Positions 10,785 through 22,396 of a DNA stretch of 64,000 nucleotides are shown piece after piece. The notes beneath the pieces are model-generated. The model saw only the letters and a list, made by a program, of their open reading frames with translations, was not told the origin of the DNA and ran no database searches. Numbering within the stretch: position 1 is the stretch's first letter; each line of letters begins with the position of its first letter. Source of the DNA: Mycocentrospora acerina (taxonomy: Eukaryota; Ascomycota; Dothideomycetes; Pleosporales). A program made the position numbers and the translations under genes. The stretch lies in assembly GCA_022701365.1 (NCBI GenBank), contig JAKUHH010000156.1:1-64000 (forward strand), in the 5' to 3' direction.

Positions 10785-11846
10785 ATGTCAGGTCAACAAA
10801 CTCGCCAATGGGTTCTCGCCAACCCTCCACAAGCCGACCCTGTGCTCGAGGGTAGCGACGCAACCTTTTCCCTCGAAACCATCACACTACCGACCCCCGG
10901 TGCGGACCAGCTTCTCGTCAAGACCCTCTACCTTTCCAACGACCCCGCACAACGAGGATGGATCCAAAAAGGCATAGACCCTGAGCGTCTGTACGTGCCA
11001 CCGGTGCAAAAGGGCGAGGTTATGCGTGCGTACGCGATCGGTGAGGTTGTCGAGTCCAACGTGGAAGGCTTGAAGAAGGGACAGCTTGTCATGGGATCGT
11101 TTGGCTGGACAGAATACGCCGTCGTCGGTGCAAAGGAAGCCAGACCCATCTACGCAGATGAGAGCGCCGGAATCCGACCAACACACTTTATTGGCTCCCT
11201 CGGCGGCCCTGGACTCACAGCCTACAACGGCCTCATTGATGTTGCGCGAGCCAAGGCCGAGGATATCGTCGTCGTGTCTGGCGCAGCAGGCGCAACAGGA
11301 AGCATGGTTGTGCAGATTGCCAAGCACCTTGTCGGCTGCAAGAAGGTCATTGGCATCGCTGGTGGGGAGAAGAAGTGCAGATGGGTCGAGTCCCTAGGCG
11401 CAGATATCTGCGTCGACTACAAGTCCGCGACCTTTGAGGAGGACTTGAAGAAGGCCACCGAGGGCTTCGTGGACGTCTACTTTGACAACGTCGGAGGCGA
11501 GATCCTCGAGCTCATGCTGACGCGCATCAAGAAGCATGGACGCGTCGCGGCTTGCGGCTCCATCTCCACATACAACAGTGAGGGTGGAAACGGAATCAGG
11601 AACTGGTTTGAGATTATCGCCAACCGCATTGAAATCAGGGGGTTTATTGTTATCGATGCGATTGAGTCGGGCAAGGCGGGGCCGTGGATCCAAACGCTTA
11701 TCCAGGGAGTCAAGGACGGAAAGATCAAGGTTGGCCCTGAGTCCGAGACGGTGGTGCCTACTAGCTTTGAGGACGTTCCCAAGACGTGGACTATGCTGTT
11801 TAGTGGAGGGAACCAGGGCAAGCTGGTTACTGCGATCAAGGCTTAG
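10785..11846 (+). CDS. MDR-family NADP-dependent oxidoreductase (prostaglandin/alkenal reductase type)
   Basis: Intronless, 353 residues, the usual size for the zinc-independent medium-chain reductases related to leukotriene B4 12-hydroxydehydrogenase and 2-alkenal reductase (COG2130). The N-terminal GroES-like half carries LVKTLYLSNDPAQRGWI and a GEVMRAYAIGEVVES segment. The Rossmann half starts near residue 160 with VVVSGAAGATGSMVVQIAK, the nucleotide-binding glycine motif of this family, followed by KKVIGIAGG. The segment YFDNVGGEILE is typical. No catalytic-zinc cysteine/histidine set is visible, as expected. Probable reaction: NADPH-dependent reduction of alpha,beta-unsaturated carbonyls; cytosolic. 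The substrate is not deducible. Confidence 0.9.
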   Translation: MSGQQTRQWVLANPPQADPVLEGSDATFSLETITLPTPGADQLLVKTLYLSNDPAQRGWIQKGIDPERLYVPPVQKGEVMRAYAIGEVVESNVEGLKKGQLVMGSFGWTEYAVVGAKEARPIYADESAGIRPTHFIGSLGGPGLTAYNGLIDVARAKAEDIVVVSGAAGATGSMVVQIAKHLVGCKKVIGIAGGEKKCRWVESLGADICVDYKSATFEEDLKKATEGFVDVYFDNVGGEILELMLTRIKKHGRVAACGSISTYNSEGGNGIRNWFEIIANRIEIRGFIVIDAIESGKAGPWIQTLIQGVKDGKIKVGPESETVVPTSFEDVPKTWTMLFSGGNQGKLVTAIKA

Positions 11847-13164
11847 ATTGGGGGGCGGGATGGGAGAAGAGAGTGTTGATTGAATGAATTGTTAGAGGAG
11901 CATGAGAAAAAAAAACCCTATTCTTCCTCTTCATGAAAGCTCGAGAAAATATCTGCAGCTTGGAAGTATTTAGTTTCCCATTGAGATACCTAAAGTTTTT
12001 TTTTCGATAGCCATCGCCAAAATAAATACCAAATATATCAACTCTGGTGATATCTACGAAAAAAATAATTTATTGTCTGAGACTCATCCTTCCGCAGCCT
12101 TGTTTCCAGTTTCGACCTTTGAACAGATCATCAATAACAACAACAAATGCAGTCCGCGTAAAATTGCCAATGTTCTCGTTTGAAAGAGAGAAAAAAAGCA
12201 AATCAAGATCACCGCATGGAATCTCCGTAAGGCTGAGGAAAAACAAAAGAAAAAAACATCCCCGTCCCCTCTTGTTCTCACAAAAGGTTCGCGGACACTT
12301 TTTTCTTTTTCAAAAAGCCACGCTACGCCAAGCCAAGCAGCTCTGTTGTCCTTTTGGAGAAGAAAATGGTTGAATATGCATGTTCCTATTGACTTACCCC
12401 TGCCAAGGCTCCGCCCGTTTTTCTTCTTCGCTTAACTTGTAGAGCAAGGGGCGGGAAAAGAAGAAGAAGAAGAAGAAGAAGAAGAACAAGAAGAACAAGG
12501 GAGCTACAGTATGTGCCGAATAAGTATTACGTCCCGTTTCATAATGGCGTCAGCATTCCTGTCCTTTTGCGCGCCTGATTCTATGTATAGGGGGGAGGAG
12601 GGGTTGATGAAGTCATCGTCATGATGAGCGGGAGCAAGCACGTCAAGTTGTGAGTAGTTCTGCATCGGCCTCGTCGTCGCGTGCTGATTGATGATGTTCT
12701 TACTGCAGTAGTTGACGAGCATCGTCAAAACGCAATGTTCAGAGCGTCTCTATTTCGGGGTGAACCGTCTGTCTTTGTTGCTGCTTACAACTGCACGTCA
12801 AGAGGCTAGTGTCGTGCTACGAGTATAACTCCGGAAACGTGGCTGCCTGAGGCAGCTGAACGTACTTTTTTAATTAACCTCCGGCGACACTTCCATGTGC
12901 CTTATTGGTAGGGTCGGTGACGGGAGGCTGCTGATATGACGATAAGGCGTCCCTTTTATGGGCGCGCGAAACCGCTGCCCCGATTCGGGTGAGATTCGTC
13001 AGGAGTGTGGCCGTCTTTGATGACTTCTTTATAAGCTTTGCGGAATCTGCCCTTTTTTTTGCGGAATTTCTTTTTTGTTAACCCCAAATTCTCTCTCCCT
13101 TTCAGCATCGTCGCGCGTCCTTTCTGTCCAACTCTTTCCACTCTTTTCACGTCGTCGTGCTGCC
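11847..13164. other. intergenic region with (GAA)n repeat
   Basis: No supported gene. A-rich 3' region of the oxidoreductase, then a (GAA)n tract (12457-12497), then a promoter-like region for the glycosyltransferase with a C/T-rich leader from about 13040. Confidence 0.55.
12457..12497. repeat. (GAA)n microsatellite
   Basis: About 12 GAA units with two AAC interruptions at the right end. Confidence 0.88.
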
Positions 13165-14352
13165 ATGTGGGAGCAACTGCAGTCCAAGTTCTTTGCGAGG
13201 ACTCATGAGTATATGCCGCTCAATTCCCTTCCACAGGTATCCATTTCTGCTCGCGCGCGGAGTGCAATCAAGATCTCCGTAGCAGTGTGCGCGCTGTTGG
13301 TTCTCGTCTCTTTCATAAGTCCCGTTTCTCCAGTCAGTGCGGCACGCGACTATGGCCTCCTAAACCAGGTCAGCAAGAACGACCCAATACCGAGCATCGT
13401 GCACTATGTCCACATCAAAAAGGATGAGCAATCGGTCATCAACTTTCCATTCTCGAGCTTCCTCACCCTCTTCGCCGCGGTCATGTATATCCACCCCACC
13501 AAGATCTACATCCACACCGACTTCAACGAGACGGAGATTGAACGCGCCACACAAAAAGGCGATAAATGGACTCGCAAGCTCATGACATCTTTCCCCGAGC
13601 TCGTCACCTGGAATCGCGTGCAGGTCCCCAACTTTGCGGGTCCCAACGAAGACCAGCCCATCAGCGCCATCCAGCACAAATCCGACTTTATCCGGTGGGA
13701 CACCATCGCAGCCATCGGTGGCATCTACATGGACTGGGACGTCATTACCCTGCGGGCGTTAACCCCCCTCCTCACCAGCGGCTTCGCCTTCATCGCGGGG
13801 CGGCAGTACGGCGGCAAAGACGAAGGCGGCTCCATCAACGGCACCATCAACAACGGCGCCTTTATGACGGCCCCAAACTCCACAATGGCTCGCATCATCA
13901 CCCGCGAGCAGCATGCCGGTTTCAACGGCGCCTGGGCCTCGAACCTCCAAAGCCTGACTCGCGCCGCCGAAATCCTCGTCAGCATCCCCAACCAAGTCCT
14001 TATCCTCGACCGCAACGCCTTCGCCCCTACCCACTGGTTCGCCGAGTCGACCGACGCCCTGTTCCGCACCCATGGGGGGCCCCCTTCGCCGGAACCCCAC
14101 CCCCTCGACTCGCTCGACCCCGTCGAAAATTACAACACCGCTGTCCAGAATCGCCGCCGCAGAATGGAGTGGGAAATGGACTTTAGCTCCTCGTACATGC
14201 TCCATGCGTTTGCCACGGGGAGGTACCAGGAGTACATCACCCCTCGGATTATTCTCGGTCGCACGAGCAACTACGGCATAGCGACGTATCCGATTGTCAA
14301 AGAGATGAAGGCCAGAGGACTGCTCAACGAGACAATTGTTCACGAAGAGTAA
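13165..14352 (+). CDS. type II membrane glycosyltransferase with DXD motif (GT32-like)
   Basis: Single exon, 395 residues. The start at 13165 (MWEQLQSKFFARTHEY) gives a short cytosolic tail, then one membrane anchor around residues 37-57 (ISVAVCALLVLVSFI), then a lumenal catalytic domain. The segment AAIGGIYMDWDVITLRALTP matches the sugar-binding DXD region of the Gly_transf_sug family, with D-W-D as the metal/nucleotide-sugar ligand; KSDFIRWDTIAAIGG just before it is the standard helix. The layout suggests a Golgi enzyme transferring a hexose to a glycan or lipid. Donor and acceptor cannot be read from sequence. The in-frame region upstream of 13165 has no ATG and is leader. Confidence 0.87.
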   Translation: MWEQLQSKFFARTHEYMPLNSLPQVSISARARSAIKISVAVCALLVLVSFISPVSPVSAARDYGLLNQVSKNDPIPSIVHYVHIKKDEQSVINFPFSSFLTLFAAVMYIHPTKIYIHTDFNETEIERATQKGDKWTRKLMTSFPELVTWNRVQVPNFAGPNEDQPISAIQHKSDFIRWDTIAAIGGIYMDWDVITLRALTPLLTSGFAFIAGRQYGGKDEGGSINGTINNGAFMTAPNSTMARIITREQHAGFNGAWASNLQSLTRAAEILVSIPNQVLILDRNAFAPTHWFAESTDALFRTHGGPPSPEPHPLDSLDPVENYNTAVQNRRRRMEWEMDFSSSYMLHAFATGRYQEYITPRIILGRTSNYGIATYPIVKEMKARGLLNETIVHEE

Positions 14353-14627
14353 AATGGGAAAGAAAAAGACATGAATGGGAGAAACTTTTTTTTCTTGGAA
14401 AAAGACATGGTAGAATGGAGGAGTTTTGGAAGAAGAAAAAAATGCGAGTACCGCGATTAATTTTTTTCTGGCCCAAGCAACAGGCTCTGATTAAAAAATT
14501 GATACTTTTGGAACTTTTTTGGTCCGATTGACTTGATTGATTAGTCTTGGCCGAAGAGAGAGAGATATATATACACAGAAAGCAACGCTATGTTTTCACA
14601 TGCTCCACCCATATACCGATACGTCCA

Positions 14628-16424
14628 TTACTCGCCCTTGTATCCATCGACAAGAACGACAGGACCCTTGTAGTACTTGCGGCCCCGGACGGCGTAATCG
14701 ACCATGCTCATGAGGGCCACGCCGACAAACATGACGACGGCCCAGTTGAACGACTCAGCGGCAACGGGAGTACCTTCGGGCCAGAAGCACCAGAAGAAGG
14801 CGTGGAATGAGTAGAGCACACCGAGAATGTTGACGGGAACGCCCCAGCGACCTAGGGACCATTGGCAGCTCGGGAGGAGTTCTGGGTGGCGGATGCGGCG
14901 GTACAAAACACAGCCGATACTTACAACGTAGGTGATCATGAGAGACACGACGTTGAGGGAGATGACTAGCGGGATGTTAGTATGAGAATGCAGATTTGCA
15001 ACGAACAAGTGAGGGCAACGTACTCGCATTGAAAGCAACATCAGATCCAATGTTGATGAACGATAGTGCAATGGTGATTATAGTGGTCGCTGTGACGGCA
15101 TTCGCAGGCACCTGGAGTTTCTTGTTGACGGAGCCGATCCAGCCACTGAAAGGCAGGCCATGGTCTCGTGCAAAAGCCCATGTCTGGCGCGAAGTGGAGA
15201 GATTGTACACCAAAGTACCCGCAAAAATGAGAACTGTTGGGATTGCGTTGAGTGCAACAACACCACCCGGGCCGACTGCCTGGCTGAAGACCCACATGTG
15301 GGGGTAGCCGGTTGCGTCGTTGAGTGCGGCGTCCACATCAGTAATCATGAACATGTAGCTGATGAGGAAAATTATGCCGAGAGAGCCGTTCATGAGGTAA
15401 CTTCCAATCATGGCTTTTGGTACGGTTTTGCTGGCGTCTTTGATTTCCTCGGACATGTGGGCTGCGGCGTCAGAGCCTGGGGTTACGGTTAGCGATTTCA
15501 CATAGGAGTGTCTCAAGATTTACGCACAAATGCAAGCGTAGATGGCAGACAACTGTCCAACCATCAACGACAATCCCGTTGAGCTCCAGCCTCCACCGTT
15601 GGTGAAATTGGTGAAAGTAGCCTCAGCCGTGGCGCGGGGTGAAAGCACCCAGAAGACGATGATGGTGGCCAAGAAGCCAAACACATGGACAACCAACATG
15701 ATGTTCTGGATCAAAGGCATGGCGCGCGAGCCCCAGATGTTCAGTGCCCAGACGAGGATTGCGACGGCGATGACCATGAGGGTACCTTGCCAGTTTGTAG
15801 GGGAGTAGTCTGGGTACATGACGACGGCGGATGACTGAATTAGTGTTCCAACGAGGAAGGGCCCAGATGCAGTACCAGCCTGCCAGGACAGAGTCGATTG
15901 CCAGCCGGTGAAGTAACTGAGTATCTTCTGGTATTTGGGAGGGGCAAACTCAGACACCCAATGGTACTGGCCGCCGGCAGTTGGGGCCATGGAGGCCATC
16001 TCGGCGAGCGAGAGCATGACGAAGCTGAAACCAACCCAGGTCCAGACGAAGCTCCAGATGAGACCAGCAGGCCCTCCGTCAACAAGCCCTTGATATGTTG
16101 CGCTGCATGGCAGTGTTAGCTGGGCAGTTGGGCGAGTGGCGGGTGCAGGGACACTCACGTCATGAGAACTTCCCACGTGCCCTGGAGGATGACAGTGAAG
16201 GCGAGAGCAGATAGTGGACGGTAGTTTCTCCTGAGCTCCTGGACCTTGCCCATGCGCGACATGTCGATGCGGTCCTGTCTGGTGTGTCCCCGGATGGAGT
16301 CGTGATATGCCTCGCCATCGTCGTCGTCGTAGCCTTGCGACGGGCGCGCAGGTGCATGTGTTGCGTCAGGTGTGCCCTTGGCGACGTCTCCCAGGCCAAT
16401 GTCTGAGCTCCCGTACGAGGCCAT
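14628..16424 (-). CDS. amino acid/choline permease of the APC superfamily (GABA-permease type)
   Basis: Four exons on the minus strand: 16424-16159, 16102-15528, 15476-15024 and 14965-14628, 543 residues with consistent phases. A cytosolic N-terminus of about 65 residues is followed by about 12 membrane segments. Family signatures are LSLAEMASMAPTAGGQYHWV after TM2, GWQSTLSWQAGTASG, SDAAAHMSEEIKDASKTVP, TSRQTWAFARDHGLPFS and a C-terminal FFWCFWPEGTPV. These are characteristic of the fungal ACT family that includes Uga4 (GABA) and Hnm1 (choline). Likely a plasma-membrane or vacuolar proton symporter; the substrate is unresolved. It is convergent with the glycosyltransferase, with 275 bp between stop codons. 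Confidence 0.9.
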
Positions 16425-17604
16425 TATGCAGAGTGCGGTACCGCGAGAGAGGGCAGCGTGGAGAGGGCGAGAAAGAGAGAGAGAGAAAAAGAGACCGAGG
16501 CGAAGAAAAGTCAAGTCTGAGCAGAGGCGGGTGGAACAGACCAACTACAGCACCAAACGGCGGCAAACGATGCGCATGCATATGCAACGTTAGCAGAGGG
16601 TGCTATCCCGGCCATCACGCCAGTTGGAGTAGCCACCATCCGCTGCAGCAATGCCACGAGCAAATTGCGGAGCGGGAAGCTGTCGCGTTTTTATCGAGGA
16701 GGGCAGTTGCGCACCAATCGGGGCTTGTGGCCAGACGCGGGCCGCCGCCTCTTTCTGGATGCTGGATGCTGGACTCTCGGCTGTATGCCGCCTAGACAAG
16801 CGGCAGACGGCAGACATGCAATCCCCATGCAAGCATCGCGCAACGCATCGGCCGAGCCAGATCTCGTGGGAGATTTGTGGGCAAGGCGAGCAGGAAGAGG
16901 CCGGAGAATTCTGCACATGTCGGTGGCCTGATGTACAGCGCTGAACCAGGGGCATGACTTTTTGATCCCTGCGTGTTGGTGGTGGTGACTAAGAGAAAGA
17001 AGCTGCAGCGCGTCCTCTGTGCGGCCAGCACTTGCCGAGCTCCCAGGCCGTGGTCGAGGTGCTGGTGTTGCTGTTGCAGCTGCTGTCGCCGTTGCGTTGC
17101 TGTTGCAGGCTGGCTGTGCATCACGTGCCGTTCCCCTCCACTCCCCGTCCACCAAACAAGGCGCCAAGACGCGGCTCCTCAAAGTGGGGGGATGCACCCG
17201 TGCAGGCATCCGACAACGCGAGCTCGGGCCATACGCATGACGTCCATCGTCCGCTCCAGTCCCAACACACAAGGAAGCTACCAAGCCGGAACGCTGGCAC
17301 CATCCCAGCTGATCCGAGCCGTGTTGCTGGTACCTGCTCGTCTCGAGTAGCGGCCCAGTGCCCCGCCCACAAATCATGAGTGCCTGCGACGCCTTCTAGA
17401 GCCCAACGGCATGTAGCGGACATGGATGGTCAGCACAATGCATATGGCACCACCTGGACATGGATAGCCAGGCAAATTTATCCGACTGTTTGCATCTGAT
17501 AACTTGTCCGGAGCTCTTTGTCTACTTCGTACCGTGTCCCTTTGTATTCGCATGGCTATAACGTTGTCTTACCGTCGTCGCCAAACCCCCTCCTATCTGT
17601 CCTC
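16425..17604. other. intergenic, divergent promoter region
   Basis: It separates the divergent permease and rhodopsin-domain genes. It is GC-rich with several overlapping long frames on both strands (such as 16691-17377 minus) that carry no domains and mask each other. A GA-rich tract lies at 16467-16490 in the permease leader. I see no gene here. Confidence 0.5.
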
Positions 17605-19042
17605 ATGGCGGGCCAAGTCATCCCCGCGCCCTACCGCATCACCGAGCACGACAAGGGCGGCCTCATCGTAGTCACGGCTGCCCTCACCATGTGCTTTGTC
17701 TGGGTGTGCTTCTTCATCCGCCTCTGGCTGCGCTCCAAGACAAGAGAATGGAAGTCTGACGACTGGTGGTTGACTGTCGCAACGGTACGCGCGTCTGGCT
17801 GTGCGCACTGTCCGTTGTGGATGCTAATTGTTTCGTGCAGCTGTTGCAGACTTCTCAATCGGCGCTGGTATTCCACGCAGTCAACTTGGGCTTGGGTGCT
17901 CCCCAGACTGGTGTCTCGTCTTCAGCTCTCGAAGAATTAGGCAGGGTGCGTTTGCCCCCTGATTCCTGGCCTCTCTTACTTCATGTGCAATGACTCGAGC
18001 GCCGACTGATATCTAACGGCTATACAGGAAGGGCTGACATCTCAAATCCTCTTTGCTAGTACCTTGTTCGCTACAAAGTGCTCTGTATTGTTCCTCTACC
18101 TCAGGATTTCACCAGGAGGCACTCACAAGATTGCGTCATGCACCATGTTGGCAGCGTCCGTCGTCTGGGTTATCATTGCAATCACACTCATTGCCGCACC
18201 ATGCAACCAAATCGGATGGAACACGGCGCGTAATACTTGCACAAACTTGGTACGACATGTAATGCATACCATCCACTCAAGGCTAACTGGCGCAGTGGCC
18301 CAAATGGCAAGCCATCGCCTCCCTAGACATTGCAACCGAGGTCTGCATTTTCGGCATTGCAGTCCTCTTAGTATGGTCACTTAACATGCGCACGTCTTCC
18401 AAGCTGCTTGTGGTTCTCGCTTTTTCAGCGCGACTGCCAGTCATCGCTCTGGCAGCCATCCGACTTCACTTTGTCAAAAAAACTTTTGTCTACGGGGACA
18501 CGACTTTCATCTACCTGGTAGCAACACAGTGGCAGATGGGCTACGCAACAATGTCTTCTACCATTACAGGCATCGGCCCCTTTCTCCGCCCGTTCAACAA
18601 AGAGTACACTACAAGCTACATCACCAAGTCGGCGTATGCGCGCCATGAACTATCCCGCGATCCCCACGGCCCCTCGAATCAAGGCTCCCAGCTCCACACA
18701 CGAAAATCATGGTCACGGCAGAGTTACCAACTAAGCCAGCTCAATCGACCCCGCCGCAACAGCGCCATGGACCTCTCTGGCTCAACAGCACGCAGTCCGC
18801 GGCCCCCGCCTCTTACATCTCGCTCATCGGATTCCTCACACCATGCGCCCCTGTCGCAGGCATCAGACCCCACGTTCCGTCCAGCCGACGAAATGCTGAT
18901 CTGCGGCACAGAGATTTGGGTGGGGAACCGAATGTCGCGGGACGAAGAGGACATGGATGCCATGAGCGACGAGACGCGGCTTGTCATCAAGAAGAGAACC
19001 GAGCTGACGGTCGAGACTGACAGAGCAAGTCGCGTCACATGA
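17605..19042 (+). CDS. fungal rhodopsin-domain integral membrane protein (seven-helix)
   Basis: Four exons: 17605-17784, 17841-17945, 18028-18249 and 18296-19042, 417 residues, phase 0 at every junction. Seven hydrophobic helices occupy about residues 15-290. The segment FIRLWLRSKTREWKSDDWWL after the first helix and FATKCSVLFLYLRISPG in the third region are the signatures of the Rhodopsin_dom_fun family, which includes relatives of Pth11-like receptors. The C-terminal 120 residues are polar, Ser/Arg-rich and cytosolic, with SQLNRPRRNSAMDLSG and an acidic SRDEEDMDAMSDE. No CFEM domain is present. The family is large and mostly uncharacterised, so a receptor role is only a possibility. Confidence 0.87.
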
Positions 19043-20173
19043 TTTCTAATGAGTCGTGTGTGTACCTGAGCGTTTTCTTTTCTTTTTGTTGTTGACAATG
19101 TACCCATATACCCCCTTTGTACATGAGCATGCATGTTTCGGATATAGAATTAGAGGGAAAGACATGAAATAATGTGCTCAACAATTTTACAACGCACATG
19201 TGCGGTTTTTCGCTTTCTACAATGTTCCTTTGTGAGTTTTTTTTAAGATTCCACATTCTCGTGTCTCATTGTTCCAAATTTGGTTCGTGGATTATTGCCA
19301 AGATGGGACTTCCCTCCTTCCCTATCCACATCGCTCTTGCACCATTTCCTGCATTCATCCCACCATCCGCCACTCATCGTGCATTATCCCACCATCCGCT
19401 ACCCATCATCATCCTGCATCCTGCATCCTGCATCCACCACAACCCCTTATCTGCTAACATCGACTTTCCGCTCGCCCTGTCAGCCTTCGCTTACACAGAT
19501 GGCACTTGACGTCACTCCACCATATACTACATGTCACTCTCAAGACCCTACCGTGAAATGCACTCTGGCACTGTCACCAACTAAACTCAACCGATAACGA
19601 GAAGCGCACTAGCTAGCTTGGTATTCGCTACACAGATTCCCAGTCGTCTAGGTATCACACGTCAGAGAGCGATTGGCGTTTTCAATTTCTTCAGTCCATC
19701 TCACAATCTTAGCTGGATGGGCTTTCGCCAGCGGGCGACGGGCCGTTGGGGACACGCCAGTGAATCTGTCAGACTGAGTGGCTGGCTGGCTGGCTAACTA
19801 GCTAGCTGGCGGCGCCCTGCGCAGTCCCGCATAGCGACTCAGAGACTTTAGGTTCCGGGTCAGGGACAAGCGACAATGGTCGGAATTATCCCTCGTATCA
19901 CACCACTGCACATCTCGCTTGTGCCCCCCCTCCACCTGCGTCCCTAAACCCCCCATTTCCGATCAGCCCAGCTTCGCCTCCCGCTTCAGATCGCATTCCA
20001 CACGTGGGCGTCCAGGCGATTTGCCGTTTCCCATGCGTCAATCGTCTCCGATGTCAATCTATCTGCAACACCCCTACTGCGCGTGCGGCCTGCGCAGCGG
20101 ATGTGCCTCCGTATTGCTAGTTTTTCGTCAGTGATGAGCCCCGCTTTTATCAATTAAATCCATCTCTCATTAC
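19043..20173. other. intergenic region between convergent genes
   Basis: No supported gene. It contains CATCCTG-type repeats near 19415-19435 and GGCT/AGCT repeats near 19775-19810. Open frames are short and pyrimidine-rich. Confidence 0.5.
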
Positions 20174-22032
20174 TTACAAAACATATTCGTCCAGACTAAC
20201 GACATTGGGCTCGCTGAAAATAAGATAAAAGTATTTTAGCGTCTCTGCATACCAGAAGCTTTCACATTGGTCGAGCTTTTGCGTGTCTTGCCCCTGTGGG
20301 CATGTCACGTCGGCGATGGCCGAGTTTGCAAATTCAGCGGCGGTGGCGTTGTTGATTGCCGTGAACATGCGCCAGGCAGCGTCTTGGAGCACAGGGTCCC
20401 CGGTAATGCGGTACATGATGAAAACGGATTCAATGGCCTCGGGACTGTGGCGAGCATGTTAGCCTTGTATGTGTGCAATCTCGCAAGTAGCCATACATAC
20501 CGGAGCAAGTATCGACGGTCGGCAATTTTTGCGAACCCAGGCGGCAGACTATCTTCTTTGATCACATCCTGGACATCAAACTGGTTTGTGTAGTGCCCAA
20601 GACTTGCAGACTTGACTGCTTCGTGCCATCTCTCGGGCTGCCATTTGCAATCTTCCTCCCCGTGGCAAGGGACAGCGACAAATGTTTCGGGCATGATACC
20701 CGTGGGCATAGAGTCATACGCCCAGATGCAACCGTCGACGAGCTGGCGCGCAGTTTCCAGCTCATCTGTACGATTGAAGATCTTGGCACCAATGCCAACC
20801 ATACCCCCCGTGAAGCAGCCCAGATGTTGACCTTCAGGATCAGTATGGACGGAGCCTGCCGCTGTCATGTGTGCGTTCCCAGAGACGAGAATGTTTTGGT
20901 TCTGAGGGTTCATGGGGCGAAAGAAAATGTACTCCTTTGCTGCTTCAATGGCACGCTCGTAAAGATGCTTGTACTGCTGGACCCGACCACCAAGTAGGAT
21001 GTACTGTTTTGGAAAGTACTCGTATAGTGAGTCAGACATGCCGCCAAGGGTAAACCTCTTGTCCTGGTCAAACTCCTCGCGAAGAGGACTGACCATGATC
21101 GGGAACAAGCCTGGGATCAGAGTTTCATTCTGTTGTTTCACGAGGATGTTGGTGATTCTTTGTACGGCGTCGTAGTACTTTGGTTCTCGCGTGAGTTGCG
21201 AAAGGCGCGTAAATTCAAGAGTCAAAGACCCTATTTCGGCGCTGAGCGCTTGACCTTCTGCCACCTGATGGCCGCTTAGAGCACCACTGATTCTTTGTCA
21301 GTTTGTGATGGTGGTTGGAGAGGGCGCAACGCACGTCTCCCAGTCCCAGCGCGTTATAGGCAGCCTATTGGGGGTATCGAATGCTGCGTAGAGCATATCT
21401 CCCAGCTCGACAGCCTTGTCAAGCAGGACGCGATGCTTTGACTCGCTCAGGTCGTATGCGCTGAGGAGCCCTCCAAGATATCTGATTGTCGTCTCAAACA
21501 CGTTCAAACGCCAGACAGCCGACGTGGTAAAATCTATATTTTTGACAGCTTTAACAGCTGCTAGAAACTCCTTGTCGAGGCCCATGATGATGAGTGTATC
21601 CAAGGTATCGATCAGAGTGGCACCCCGCTTCCCAAAGTCGTTCTTGAAGCCTCCTGTCACCGGAGTGAGTTCATCCTGCAGCCAGGCGTGCTTCTTGTAT
21701 CCTTTCCAGGAATGCAAGAAGACATCCTTGACCGCCTTCTTCCGGTGCAGCCTCTCTGCCTTTTTATGTTCTGTCTCTACTCCAAAGTGATGCTGTATCT
21801 CTGGTATAAACGCGGGTGTGCCCGCTGGCAAGGGAACGATGGACGCTACGGGGTAGCGGAGCGGAACGCGCTTCCAATTAACTGGCGACTTTATCCGCGT
21901 CGAAGACGTCACGTTCGGAGACGCAAACACGCCATCTCGACCCACGAACTGGCGCAACGTGAAATAAATGAGCGCTATGAATACGCAGAAGACGACGGCA
22001 AAGCGACGGAGGATGGGGCTTCCAATGGCCAT
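20174..22032 (-). CDS. glycoside hydrolase family 47 alpha-1,2-mannosidase
   Basis: Three exons: 22032-21335, 21292-20501 and 20444-20174, 586 residues; introns of 42 and 56 nt. The N-terminus (MAIGSPILRRFAVVFCVFIALIYF) is a signal anchor, giving a type II ER/Golgi protein. GH47 hallmarks are HSWKGYKKHAW, GATLIDTLDTLIIMGL, VFETTIRYLGGLLSAYDLS, SLYEYFPKQYILLG, HLGCFTGGMVGIGAK and, near the end, ESFWYAETLKYFYLIF. It removes alpha-1,2-linked mannose from N-glycans in ER/Golgi processing or glycoprotein quality control; the ALG8 gene 6 kb away acts earlier in the same pathway. An in-frame upstream ATG at 22185 would add 51 residues. Whether this is the ER trimming enzyme or a Golgi paralogue is not resolved. 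Confidence 0.93.
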
Positions 22033-22396
22033 GGAGAAGGAGGATATTACAAAGGGGACACCATTAATGTCACGACGGGGGAAAGGGCCTTTTGATCGGC
22101 TAAGGTGGAGTGTGGCGTCAGAACAAATCACGAGAAAAAAAAGAAGGGTGTCAGTCAGAAGCACAGTGAGCAAAAGGAACAACAAGGAGGCAGACGCTTG
22201 GAGTCTTGGGATGATGGATGCAGAGCCTCAACGGCCGTAGGGCTGCAGTATTGATGGCCGAGCATGCAGGGGCTACCCTTGCGCGGATCGGGTACCTGGC
22301 GGCGTCTCACCCATCGTGCTGAGGTCTGGGGGTTCGTCCTTGCAGCGACTGGACGAGCACTGCGCACCCTCGGCGGCCCGTCTATTACCAGCAACG
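22033..22396. promoter_or_regulatory. 364-bp head-to-head promoter region (GH47 / MED20)
   Basis: Only 364 bases separate the divergent start codons, so upstream elements of both genes must lie here or overlap the transcripts. No specific operator was identified. If the upstream GH47 start (22185) is used, the space shrinks to 211 bp. Confidence 0.6.

Noticed and set aside
16691..17377. 228-residue minus-strand frame and competing plus-strand frames
   Set aside because: Several long frames overlap on both strands in GC-rich DNA; none shows conserved motifs or splice structure.
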